The position numbers and the translations under genes are program-made. Under the pieces are notes generated by a model. That model did no database searches. It was given only the letters and a program-made list of their open reading frames with translations, and was not told the DNA's origin. Shown piece after piece: positions 35,601-46,500 of a stretch of 64,000 nt of DNA. How positions within the stretch are numbered: the stretch's first letter is position 1; each line of letters begins with the position of its first letter. This DNA comes from Macrolepiota albuminosa (Eukaryota > Basidiomycota > Agaricomycetes > Agaricales > Agaricaceae). The stretch spans positions 1-64,000 of the forward strand of contig JAMWFC010000080.1 of NCBI GenBank assembly GCA_027475525.1, given 5' to 3'.

Positions 35601-37141
35601 TTTGATGGCAATAAATCTCGAGGTGGTTCAAATTGGTGGATGCGATCTGCTGGAAATTTATGTCTGTACTCGTCAAATAGCAGACGTGACAACAGGTCGG
35701 CTCTGATGTTGTCTTTACCCGCGATATGGCAAACCCGTAAGTCGATCCCTGTTTGCAAGATTATGCCCGCGACAGCACAAACTACTGAGTTGTGCAATGA
35801 TTTGGAAGCCCCCAGCGTGTTGAATACCGCTACTGAGTCTAAGCTGTCCGTGAAAATGAGCAGACGACGTGGCGGCCACTCAAAAGCTGTGACGTGAGAA
35901 ATTGCTGACAAGATGGCAGTGAGTTCGAGAAAGAAGATGTCAATCTTTATCAACGTATTGTTCGGTGCCAATTGATACGCGAATCCGTTTTCCACGTATA
36001 CAAACGCCATACCTAACTTCAGACTTGCATCCGTCCAGACCACCATATCTGCCAATTTGTTTGCCCATCTTGTAGCATCCAAAAATCTGATGCCCATAGA
36101 TTTTGGAATGATTTTGATCAGCCAATTCATATCCGACATCACTTCTTGGTTCAGATAGATACCCGCATGCATGGTCTCCTTCCCTGCCATTTTTTGGTAC
36201 ATCTCCGTTAATGCCGGTCTGCCCCATGGCAATACGTTAAGCAACCAGTTCAAATGGCCTCCCAATCGCTGCCAATTCCGTAACGAAGGTCGGCGTGAGG
36301 GGGTGTTGATGAAGAGCTGGATTTTTGATACAATATCCGCTGTTGATTCATCAGTGAGAGTAATGGTACCATGATTTATATCGACCCAGAATCCTATGAT
36401 CTTCAACGTCTCTCCGAATTCCTGCTTCTTTTCTTCCCAAGGACAGCCAATCGCATCCCAAAAGATTAATAACTGAGCTTGTCTCTGCGGCCGTATTACA
36501 CCTTGGTACTTGATCAATTTCGATTGCACTTTCCATGAATAAAAATCATCCATGAATACGTGCAAATCCCTTATGTCTAACTTCTTGATTCCTGCCCAGC
36601 ACATCAGAGATGATACGGCACACCAACATCGCGGTGATGCTCTATTCCCGAAAACAAGACAATGCATGATGTACCATTTTCCATCAACATTGACAACTTG
36701 TTGGATTTGCCACAATGGGTGTGCTGGCAAGTTCAGGAAAGCGCTCGCTACGTCCGATTTCCAAGTGACCAACCTCTCTTCTGAAAGAGTGCGTTTAGCA
36801 TTATACATTGCTTGACCGAATGTCCTCATATCGTCGTATCGGACCTTTGCTTCTATCTTAGGTATGCCCTCATTCAACCCTGATGCGGAATGATCAGTCA
36901 CCACCCTGGCTTTATTTCTCTGCCAAACAACAAATAATGGAGACGTTTTCATGCCTGAAAGGAGGTTTTCCAGCCTGTCGACTTCTGACCATCTGCCTAA
37001 ACTGACTTCCTTATTGTGGAACGCCCTTATGGCCTCGAGATCCTCGTCTTCGGATGAGTAATTTGAAATCGGATTTTCGGCCTCAGTCAACCAGTCTCCC
37101 TCATCGAATGGCCAAAAACCCTCTTGTAAGCTCCTCATCAC
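35582..37141 (-). CDS. Ngaro reverse transcriptase - RNase H, ~519 aa
   Basis: RT motifs of the DIRS/Ngaro clade: WKSDVASAFLNLPAHP, LVFGNRASPRCWCAVSSL, and the catalytic box LHVFMDDFYSW (MDD in place of YxDD). RNase H follows: VVWTDASLKLGM, FFLELTAILSAI, LLIFTDSLDSVAV and HIAGKDNIRADLLSRL, with the expected Asp, Glu, Asp, Asp. Conserved-looking coding sequence continues in frame upstream of the first ATG, but it is interrupted by TGA at 37181-37183 and TAG at 37358-37360. The original ORF was therefore probably longer, and this copy may be weakened. Confidence 0.92.
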   Translation of the reverse strand: MMRSLQEGFWPFDEGDWLTEAENPISNYSSEDEDLEAIRAFHNKEVSLGRWSEVDRLENLLSGMKTSPLFVVWQRNKARVVTDHSASGLNEGIPKIEAKVRYDDMRTFGQAMYNAKRTLSEERLVTWKSDVASAFLNLPAHPLWQIQQVVNVDGKWYIMHCLVFGNRASPRCWCAVSSLMCWAGIKKLDIRDLHVFMDDFYSWKVQSKLIKYQGVIRPQRQAQLLIFWDAIGCPWEEKKQEFGETLKIIGFWVDINHGTITLTDESTADIVSKIQLFINTPSRRPSLRNWQRLGGHLNWLLNVLPWGRPALTEMYQKMAGKETMHAGIYLNQEVMSDMNWLIKIIPKSMGIRFLDATRWANKLADMVVWTDASLKLGMAFVYVENGFAYQLAPNNTLIKIDIFFLELTAILSAISHVTAFEWPPRRLLIFTDSLDSVAVFNTLGASKSLHNSVVCAVAGIILQTGIDLRVCHIAGKDNIRADLLSRLLFDEYRHKFPADRIHQFEPPRDLLPSKWRACF

Positions 37142-37469
37142 GGATTTGACAAATAGTTGATTCGGATGATCCCATAGTACTCATTCAAACTTGTCTATGT
37201 CAAAAGGCGTTTCGACACATATCTTGTCTTGCAACACCTCTAGTGTCGCCTTATAAATCGGATTCGCTAGTAAATGCTGCGGGGGCAAGGGAAGGGGAGG
37301 AGCAATTTCAGTATTGAGTGCTGATGGCGAAATCGGAGCAGTTGGTACGTCGTCATCCTATACAAATCCCCTTCTGAATCGTTGATCATCTACTGTCGTT
37401 ATAGTTAACTGTCTTTTTGCTCCTGTACCTTTCAACGACCAGGGACACTATGCTCTGGCTTCACTTGCT

Positions 37470-38810
37470 TTAGCTACTGCTGCCGAGTGATGCACGATAT
37501 TGTTGTCGTCGCTGATTGAGCTTCTTGAAGCAGTCTTCGACGTCTTGAGCCTTGTGGAAACCAAAGCATTCACAGCAAATGTTGTGGCGATGACCCCCTG
37601 GGCACGTATCCGAAGTGCATAATCCCAGATTCCAATTTTGGCATATGGCTGCTGTCTTTTTCCTTGCACCCATCGGTGGCAATCCCTTACGTTTAATGCC
37701 TGATGCAGAATTCGACGCGCTGAGCATCTGAGCCAAAAATGGCACGTGAAGCTCTTCGTTATTATCCATATGGAATGGGTTACGCGTGTAGCGATCCCGC
37801 ATGTCAGCGTCGAACTGAATTGCAATAGGCACGCCGTTTGGAATAGACCGACAGAAATCCAAAATCCGAGTTCTATATTTAGCGAGTTCACCCTTTTGGT
37901 GTGGATAAAACATGAGAACTCCCTCCATCCACGCATCAAAGGTCCTAATCCAGTCCCCCTCGGTGCGCACAGGGTGCTTAGCAGTCACATGGTCTTTCTT
38001 AACAAGAGAGAACCCTCCCATAAAATCTCTCGGTTCGTCGTCGTGATTATAACGTTTATTGAAAGTGGCGTAAAGCTTATCGAAGTCAACATATTGGTCC
38101 AGAATAACCAATTTCCACATGGCCCGAGATATCGGATCCTTAAAGGGTCTCGACTGCGCGAGGTTGATGAGCGCGTTGACCACCCTTTCTTTAGCGTATT
38201 CGTGTCGCAAACCCCAAGTTTTAGCCAGGTAAGGATCTTCTGAGGCGTCCTTTTGATAATCCGCAAGATGGGGCGCCATAGCCAAGACCGACTGAGGAAT
38301 CGACATCTGGACAGTAGACGACCTTCGATCTCCCAACAAGTCTGCCAGCTGCTCAATGGTGATCGTTCCCGGCTGAGCCGGGATAGCAAGGGCATGCTCA
38401 AGTTTAGCCTGTAAGGCTTCCCACACGGCAGCCTCAACTGCTCGTGCTTGGGATTCTCTGACCTGGTTCCCCTCATATTCATTGCGCGGTGAACCCTTGC
38501 GTGATTTGGGAGGGGGTTGTCTAGCTTTTGCATTCCGCAATTCAACCCTCTGTCTAACCTCATCGACGTAATCTTGAGCCTTGGCTGCATTGAGCCCAAG
38601 ATCCTTAAGTGACTGCATGAAGTCCACAACGGTGCGTCTTCCTTCAACTGTCTCGTCGATGAGTCTCTGACATTCCTCATGAATGAGTTCAATCTGATCG
38701 TTTCTTGGATCGACAGTCCCGACATCCACCGCTGTTTGCGCATCGCGCTCGGCCTGAGACGGAAGATCGGCAGATTGAGAGCTTTCAGCATGTTGCATCA
38801 TGAAAAACAA
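37470..38810 (-). CDS. Ngaro Gag-like protein, 446 aa
   Basis: First ORF of the element. It is mostly helical and charged, with a C-terminal zinc-finger-like cluster (ICQNWNLGLC..DTCPGGHRHNICCECFGFH) giving Cys/His ligands of CCCH type rather than the classic CCHC knuckle. Position and zinc cluster support a nucleocapsid role; it is not recognisable by sequence beyond that. The frame is intact. Confidence 0.8.
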   Translation of the reverse strand: MFFMMQHAESSQSADLPSQAERDAQTAVDVGTVDPRNDQIELIHEECQRLIDETVEGRRTVVDFMQSLKDLGLNAAKAQDYVDEVRQRVELRNAKARQPPPKSRKGSPRNEYEGNQVRESQARAVEAAVWEALQAKLEHALAIPAQPGTITIEQLADLLGDRRSSTVQMSIPQSVLAMAPHLADYQKDASEDPYLAKTWGLRHEYAKERVVNALINLAQSRPFKDPISRAMWKLVILDQYVDFDKLYATFNKRYNHDDEPRDFMGGFSLVKKDHVTAKHPVRTEGDWIRTFDAWMEGVLMFYPHQKGELAKYRTRILDFCRSIPNGVPIAIQFDADMRDRYTRNPFHMDNNEELHVPFLAQMLSASNSASGIKRKGLPPMGARKKTAAICQNWNLGLCTSDTCPGGHRHNICCECFGFHKAQDVEDCFKKLNQRRQQYRASLGSSS

Positions 38811-38831
38811 GCTCGATGATGAGGTAACGAA

Positions 38832-39374
38832 TGGGAGATGCGTGAAGAAGGTAACGACTACACTAATAAAAAATCTAGTACTGAAAAGAATTGTGAAAAG
38901 ACCGACTCGTGAATTTATGGAAATTCTTTCTAGCGAGCGTTACGATTGACGTCTGTTACTGATAAATGAGATGACTGAACTGTCTACTGACGTCTGTGAA
39001 TCTATCTTACTCCTTAACGAAGCGATGCCTGAGGGATAAGCTGGACGACTGAGGCGAGGACTCTGTAAAAGAAGTCAGATTACTGATCTGCTGTGACTGA
39101 GCGGCTCTGAGCTGACCTGACTGTGCGCTGAGGTGGTGGGAGTGCAAGACCGTTGCATGACTGAAAATTTTTGCAAGACCATTGCATAGGTGACATAACC
39201 ATGCATGTAACGCTACTAACTGAGACCTTGGCCCTACTGTTTCCGACCCAACCTCTGCCCGCACCGTGGCATCGAATCGGAAACAGCCGCTAATGTCTTG
39301 ATGAAGAATGCCTGCTCGTCCGCACAGAGGCCTCCGATAACGCTCCTTACCCTTGGAACCCACGTTTACGTCGA
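38832..39374 (-). repeat. Ngaro split direct repeat A1
   Basis: About 543 bp, the 5' end of the element in coding direction. It matches A2 at 33757-34349. Confidence 0.9.
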
Positions 39375-40293
39375 ATATAGAAGGTAACTAAATATAGATT
39401 TACATAAATAACACATTTAAAAAGTGGCAATGACTATTTTGTTTCAGAGACAAAGATTATAAAAAGCCTTGAATAGAACATGCTATTGGTTTAGTAAAGA
39501 CAAGGATTGAAAGAAGAAATTGAAAAAATCACAAAACCCTGATATCAAACCCTGTGATAATATAGGAATGAAAAGATTTACTTGCTATAGCCACCTTGTC
39601 ATAGCATGCCATGAGATTGAAGAGTTAATAAATAAAGTTATGGTTCAACTTCAGCATAAGGCCAAGCATGTTACATATACCAATGTAAGCAAGCTTACAA
39701 GAGCTTTGCAGTTGTTCACTAGTTCCAGAAATTAATTTATTTTATTACAAAATATTTATATATTTAATTATTTTCACATGATAGTTTTGTTTGTAGATGT
39801 CAGTGTGGGAGAGAGTAAGGGAATTTTGAATTGCATTTCTTTTATACCTTGGTACTTCACACTACAGTGGCTCAAAAAGTGTCTCAATATTTCATAGTTT
39901 TTAAAAGATAGATATGAAAGATTGCAAGTACCTAAAATTTGAATTAATAGCAATTAAAACTATTGTTTTCATGCAGCCAATAAAAGTGCTTAGAGAGCAG
40001 CAGAGCATCATGTGTAGACCCTAGAGGGTGAATGCAAGTGAGACTTGTCTTCAGAGAAGTCTCACTTCAATAACCACTCTTTAAATAAGCAGATCTTTTG
40101 AGAGAAGTATCATCTAAGATGACATGAATGTAGGTTTATCAGAGCAGTATATTTTTGTAGCTACCCACTATGCCACTCTTAAAAATTGATTGAACTATAT
40201 ACTACTTTATACATACATGTATCAGAGTTGAGACAGGCATAGCAGCCCTCTTGAAATTACTCTGACTCACCTGGTAAAAAGGTTGCCCACCTA
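39375..40293. other. AT-rich, CpG-poor transposon remnant
   Basis: Right-hand part of the older element split by Ngaro; one open stretch reads HLVIACHEIEELINKVMVQL. At about 39863 a Tc1-like terminal motif CAGTGGCTCAAAAAGTGTC starts, with no matching inverted end found, so it may be a solo terminal repeat. No intact gene. Confidence 0.45.
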
Positions 40294-40719
40294 TACTGGC
40301 TCAAAAAACTGCTCCAATGTCTGGCCTTTTTGGAAAGATTCACATGGTGTGCAACAATTACCTGAGAAAAAAATTGTAAAAAATCACATGACATACAACT
40401 GTATCCTGGCTTTGTAATGATGTATAGATCATGTGATTTGAACAAGACCTCACTGATTAATAAATCAAACAAGATATTCAATCATTGAGGCAGTTTTTTG
40501 ACTTACTCTAATTTTTATATTTTCTCAACACTTTTCAGCAGTAGAAGATGGAAACACCTTGTGGAAAGTATAAACAATGTCATGTGACCTTGTTTGTACT
40601 AATTTGACATGTTCAACTTTAATCAATCACCTTGACACTCTACCACCATCATGCAACCTATTTCTGCTGCCAATCACTCTTCTGTTGCTTTTCTCCTCAA
40701 TACGGGGTATTCTCAGTGT

Positions 40720-42614
40720 TAAATCCAAGCAAAAACTGGCCCAGGAAAGGGCACTGTGGAGAAGATCAGCAAAGAACTGAAGAGCAATGAAGAAAATCAT
40801 CCTGGAGGCTATTCTTCCAAGCTGACAGCACATGACAAATAGTCTATTATTCATCAAATTACTACTGGGAAGCTAGATAATGCTGTTCAAGCCACACAGT
40901 TCAATAATTCTGTCATCTTCAATCCTGTTAATACTTAGACAGTCAGAGATGCTGATAGGACTCCACACAGGCTAGGCACATTAATAGCAGGCTTGGCACC
41001 AGTTCTGGACACTTTGCCACATGCATTCTGAACTTAGCACACACAATTTATCCATTTTAGGCCTTAACTGACAGCCACATATGGCAAGCAACAAATCTGA
41101 TCAGTAATAGCACTGGCAGCAGCTGAAATGACAGCTGGCATCATGCCGCCAGCAAGCATTGACAGGTAGTATCAATCAATCAGCACATGACATGGCTAGC
41201 TGACAACAGTGCTTATAAATTAGGAATAATGTCATTTACTTGTGATAGACAGCCTAATATTTACCCTGGTGCCCCTCCTTTAGCCAGATGAACAGCTTGC
41301 TTGCTTCATTTCTCAACATTTAGTTTAATACATGACATTTAATTATATTACTTACAGTTCACCATTCTTTGGCGACCCTTAGCTCCTTGGTGATGGGGAA
41401 CTTGTTTCTCACTATAAATACTTACCATTGTCACTAGTTACCACAAAACAGAGTATCCTGTTTACACCCCTCAGTTCACTCTACAGTTCAGATTTCTTTT
41501 GAGCTGACTAAGTTCATAGTTGCCAATTGTCTGAACACTCTTAGCCTGCTTGCCACAGTTATGGAACCTATGTGCCTTGCATCTACAGCAGGCATCATGC
41601 AGCTTAGTCATTGCTAAGCTTCTAGCTTCTTTACCATGTCTTTTTTGCCACACTTACTCATATTCTCCTCCTCTTATCTTTCAGGCACACTTTGTCATTG
41701 GCGCATCCCTTGTCACATATCCTTGCTGACTTTCATTACTGACCTCTACCAAAACTTGCTGTTTGATCCATCTTCTGACTTGTTCTCTGGGAACTGCCTG
41801 GGACTCTCTCAATCTTAGTGCATCCAACACATTGTTATACAGGTCAGTAGCCATAAACTGTATCTGCTACTGATCTACTTTTGGGCATCATCAATGCTTG
41901 AAGGAGGCAGGTTTTTGCTTAGCAACAAAGAAGAAAGTTCCTATGCTCAAGGCTGCTCATCATACAAACCAGCTCAAGTTTGCTCAGTATTATGAAAACT
42001 GGACAGTGAAGGATTGGAAGAGAGTTTTGTGGAGTGATGAGACAAATATTAATTAGATTAGATCAGATGAAAAGGTATATGTGTAAAAAATTCCAGGAGA
42101 ACCACTATTTGACCACACTACTACACCAACTGTCAAGCATGGAGGAGGAAACAATTTAATGGTATGGGGCTGCATGAGTTGGAATAAAGTAAGAAAGCTC
42201 ATGGAAGTTCAGAGAAAGATGGATGCTGCATAGTATCATGAGATTTTAGATGAGAGAGTGGTGGAAAGCTTTGAGAAGTTGGAAATAAAGAAGGAAGAAC
42301 AATATTTTTAGCAGGACAATGACACAAAACACACCTCCTGACAGGCAACAACCTGGTTTTCTGATAACAACATCATTGTAATATTTTGGCCTGCCCAGTC
42401 CCCTGACCTCAATCCCATTGAACATCTCTGGGTTTACATCAAGCACAAAATTTTGGAGTATGAAGTATCCCCTAAAAGAGTGCATGAGTTGTAGGAGAGA
42501 GTGGTCAAGAAGTGAAATGAAATACCACCAAAGATATGCCAAAGCCTCATATAGAGCATGCCTAGAAGGATCAAAGCAGTTATGAAGGCAAATGGAGGCC
42601 ATACCAAGTACTAG
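40720..42614 (+). pseudogene. Tc1-like transposase pseudogene, interrupted
   Basis: The N-terminal helix-turn-helix region is at ~40730-40952 (SKLTAHDK, ITTGKLDNAVQATQF). It is broken by an insertion at 40953-41893 and resumes with FAQYYENWTVKDWKRVLWSDE (first catalytic Asp), VKHGGGNNLMVWGCMSW, QDNDTKHTS (second catalytic Asp) and WPAQSPDLNPIEHLW (the DDE/D third acidic position). Many in-frame stops sit where family members have Gln, Arg or Trp, consistent with C-to-T transitions on either strand. Not functional. Confidence 0.9.
40953..41893. mobile_element. Insertion inside the Tc1 transposase, possible solo LTR (941 bp)
   Basis: Splits the transposase frame between VRDA-like and NA.KEAG-like codons. 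The insert starts TG and ends CA, and ATGC flanks it on both sides (40949-40952 and 41894-41897). No coding capacity is seen. These are the marks of a solo LTR, but no full-length partner is present in the window. It is CpG-depleted like its host element. Confidence 0.5.
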
Positions 42615-42828
42615 ATATGAAAATTAGAGTAAATTAAAGTGGGTTAAAAAACTGCCCCAATGATTGAATATTTTGTTTGATTTATTAATCAGTAAGTTCT
42701 TGTCCAAATCACATGATCTATACATTATCATGAAGCCAGCAATTTTTCTGCTTAAATAATTGTTGCTCACCATGTTAATCTTCCTAAAAAGGCCAAACAT
42801 TGGGGCAGTTTTTTTTTGAGCCAGTGTA

Positions 42829-43382
42829 GATAGCATCAGGAGCGCTATTGACTAGTGCCTAGTCACATCTCATTGTCTTGAGCACACAGGGACTCTGCCA
42901 GAACTCTTTGCACTTTATGCATACCAGGATGCTAGAGACAGTGTTTTACTATATAATGTCCAGCATTTTTAACTACAATTGGTGTCATCATCTTACTGCA
43001 TTGGGTGTGATGTTACTAAATATAGACTCACTGAGATTTATTAGTTTTTTGAAGAGAAAGAAATACTGATAAATTAGCCTCTGCACCCACAAAAGTTGAT
43101 GTCCTCAGCCTTTATAGCAAAAACATCTAAATATAACTAACTCTAGTGTAGTAACTGCAAGTTAAAGAGGCATTCAAACTCTACAGTCATACTCAGCTTA
43201 TCAGAAGATGTCTTATTTCTTTTCTCTTTTCTTCCTTTCTTCATTTATTTCTCATTTCTTTTTTCATTCTTTTATCCTACTGCTTCTATTTTTTCAACTT
43301 TATCTATTAATACTATTTTTAGCCTCTGAAGTGCTCTAATTCTTTAGCTATCATTCAGACAAGTATGGCCTCTTCAACACTA
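42829..43382. other. AT-rich repeat remnant left of the copia element
   Basis: CpG-poor sequence with no gene. It ends in the CACTA target duplication at 43378-43382. Confidence 0.5.
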
Positions 43383-43538
43383 TGTGGCAGCAAGTTACAC
43401 GCAGCGGCTACAGACAGACACCAAATGTACTAGTGTCGTTGAACTTCAGAATAAAGAAGACAACAACACTAGGGGTGAAATTTTATAGTAAGGTCATGTG
43501 CGCTGGGGTGGTCCTCATCATACTGTAAGTACTCAACA
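43383..43538 (-). repeat. copia 3' LTR (156 bp)
   Basis: Relative to the coding direction this is the 3' LTR. On the minus strand it is immediately preceded by the polypurine tract AGGTGGGAG (43539-43547). Confidence 0.92.
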
Positions 43539-43565
43539 CTCCCACCTGATGGAGTGCCCGCAGTG

Positions 43566-46500
43566 TCACCGGAGATCTGACCTGGAGAATTTGCCCACGA
43601 TGCCCATTCTCCTTCGGAGTTTGTCGATGGCGTCACGTGTCAAAGGTTTGGTGAGCAGGTCGGCGACCATATCCTCGGAAGGGATGTAGACTGGCCTAAT
43701 CTTCCCATCATAGACGGCCTGCCGGAGCCAAAACCAGTGCCTGTCAAGGTGCTTGAGGCGGCCCATGTGCTCAGGCTGCTTGGAGACTAGTATCGCAGAC
43801 TGGTTGTCGAGGTTTAGCGTGAGCAGCGTCGACTGAGGTATACCAATGTCAGCTAAGAAATTCCGTAGCCAACAAAGTTTGCGCCCTGTTTCGCTCGCAG
43901 CAACAAACTTCGCCTCGGTGCTAGAGAGAGCAACGATTGATTGCAACTTCAACATCCAACTCACGGCACCACTAGCAATAACAAGTATAGAGCCGGTAGT
44001 CGAGCGCCCAGTGTCGATGCTGCCGCCGTGGTCTGCGTCGGCATAGGAGATGAAAGGGGAGAGGGGGGAGGAGGCTGCCTCCGCAGAATACTCAATTTTG
44101 TAGTCTAGTGTACTCCGAATGTATCTCATTAGATGCTTTACCGCCTTCCAATGCTTCGGTCTGGGGCACGTGTTAAATCGACACAACACGCCGACCGCAT
44201 ATGCGATGTCCGGACGTGTGCACATCGCAAGGTATAATAGAGCACCTGTTGCCTGGATATAAGGAACGGAGCGCATTGCTTCGGCTTCTTCAGGTGACTG
44301 AGGGGAATCTGCTTTTGAGAGACGAGTGCCGGGGTCTAGAGGTGTGGCGACGGCTTTGCTGTCGAGCATATCAAAGTGTGAGAGCACCTCTATGGCGTAG
44401 GCCCTCTGATCGATCCATAATTTGCACTGAGTCCGATCACGCGTAACAGCAATGCCCAGCAGACCAGTGGTGGGACCGAGGTGGCGTAGCTTGAAATACT
44501 TACGCAGCTCGTTGATCACTTTGAGGATTGCTGTGCGGGATTGAGATGCGAGAGTCATGTCGTCGACATGGATAGGAATGATGATACGGACATTGTCTTT
44601 AAGATAGACGTAGACACACGGGTCTGATGCGATCCGAGTGAATCCTATCTTTACCAGTACTTGATGGAGACGCTTATTCCATAAATTCGCACCTTGACAT
44701 AGCCCATATATCCCTCGCTCTAATTTGGCACAAGCATCACCCTCCCCAGGCTTGCGCTGGACATCTGCAGGGACCTCATCTGCAAACCCCTCTGGGAACT
44801 TCATATAAAGTTCTGTATCAATTATGCCATGCAAAAATGCTGACGATATGTCAACAGATTCAAGGTGCATGTCTTCAGCAGCCGCCAAAGCCAGCACGGT
44901 TCGCACTGCCGCCCACCGCGCCGTTGGGGCAAACGTCTCGTCGAAGTCCACACCGGGCTGCTGACTGAACCCCTGGGCTACAACGCGAGCCTTGAAACGG
45001 TCGATGGCACCATCTGGTAGGTGTTTTACCTTAAACACCCACCTTGAGCCGATGGCTCTTTTTCCGACAGGCAGGTATACCGCGCGCCACGTGCCGTTGT
45101 CTTTGAGCGCATTCATCTCCTCGACCATTGCTTTGTGCCATTCGGCTGCGTTGTCACTCACCATTGCCTCATGATATGATCGTGGATTCGCGTCGTGCGC
45201 ACCGACCTTGAATGCTGATGCCAGGTTAGCATGTACTACACCGTAACCGCCAATGTCCACACCATGCTCAACAAAAGCACGGCCGGCTTGAAGTAAGGCC
45301 TCGTCTGAGCGGAGGTTGAGTGCGAGGTCTACCTCCTGCTCCCCATGGTCATCAACGTCGCCCACGTTGATTTCCCACAGGGGCTGCACTGGTGGTTCCT
45401 CAGGGTACGGTGAGGGCGGTGGTGGTGGTGGTGGAGGGTCCTGAACCAGAGGTGATTCACGATTGCTTTGGCACTGTATAGTATCGTAGTAATTCGCATT
45501 CGGACCTCGAGCGGGTATTCGTGTACGCTGGCTCAGCTGTCGTGGTGGAGGCAAAGCTCGTGGCTGACGTGGCTGACGTGGTGGTGGCGCAGGTTGAGCT
45601 CCCACCAAACTTGGAGTAACTCCCACCGAATGTGGAACATCTCCCACCGAACGTGAGGTGTCTCCTGGCAATTCTACAGCTTCATCATCACTGTCAAGGG
45701 GCGTCAAGGGTTCGCCATCATCGAGCTTGTCAGCAGTACCATGTGCCGGCTCGGTGCGTTCCCTTGGCTCATCCACGTTACCATCACTTGTTTGCACAGG
45801 GGCGGTGCCATCATTGTGCTGAATCACGTCATACTGGGGAACTGACAGCTGGTCAAACGCATGGAGCGGTGGCTGAGGGACGTTGGCAGATGAAAGGCCA
45901 GGAAAGCGGGACTCGTCGAACACAATGTCTCTGGACACGACAACCTGCTTGGTCTTAAAGACATATACTTTCCACCCAACGTGGTTATCAGGATACCCGA
46001 CAAAAATTCCAGGCAGTGAGTGTCCATCAAGTCCTTGCCTCTTTTCATGACTGATCAGTACGTATGCAGCACAGCCAAATACACGCAGATGTCCAATGCG
46101 CGGCTTCTTGCCTTTGTACGCCTCGAACGGTGTTGTGTCACGCGGCAGGGCTGACGTGGGACAGCGGTTATGGACATGCCGGTACGTACTTAGCGCGTAT
46201 GTCCAGAAGCTTGGTGGCAAGTTCGCCTCTGACAGCATAAACGTAATACTCTCTTCGATAGTCCTGTTCATTCGTTCAGCCACTCCATTTTGCTGAGGCG
46301 TAGCAGTGTTTGTAAACTCGACACGTATTCCCTCAGACCTGCAGTAGTTCATGAAGTCATGAGATGTATACTCTCCCCCTTTGTCAAAATGGACGCATTT
46401 AATAGGCTTTCCCGCATGGCGCTCGACCTGAGCCTTGTAAGTCTTAAAGGCGCTCAAAGCGTCGCTTTTTCGGTACATGTCGTACACTTCCATCCATTTC

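Larger units (their letters stand above)
33592..39374 (-). mobile_element. Ngaro-type (DIRS order) tyrosine-recombinase retrotransposon, 5.78 kb
   Basis: Read on the minus strand the order is A1 (39374-~38832), gag, RT-RNase H, YR, B1 (34507-34350), A2 (34349-~33757), B2 (33749-33592). These split direct repeats are the diagnostic structure of Ngaro elements. They reconstitute a junction through a circular intermediate and make no target-site duplication, and none is seen. The two B copies (158 bp) differ at only a few positions. A2 carries 48 bp that A1 lacks. The element is CpG-rich, unlike the flanking repeats, which suggests a recent insertion. Confidence 0.93.
40294..42826 (+). mobile_element. 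Degenerate Tc1/mariner-like DNA transposon with long TIRs
   Basis: Terminal inverted repeats of roughly 210-250 bp: the left end starts TACTGGCTCAAAAAACTGC at 40294, and the right end, read on the minus strand from 42826, starts CACTGGCTCAAAAAAAAACTG. It is flanked by TA on both sides (40292-40293 and 42827-42828), the Tc1/mariner target duplication. The interior holds a transposase pseudogene and a nested insertion. CG dinucleotides are nearly absent. Confidence 0.9.

Noticed and set aside
39863..40293. A second complete Tc1-like element starting at 39863
   Set aside because: Only one terminal-repeat-like motif is found; there is no inverted partner or transposase, so at most a solo end.
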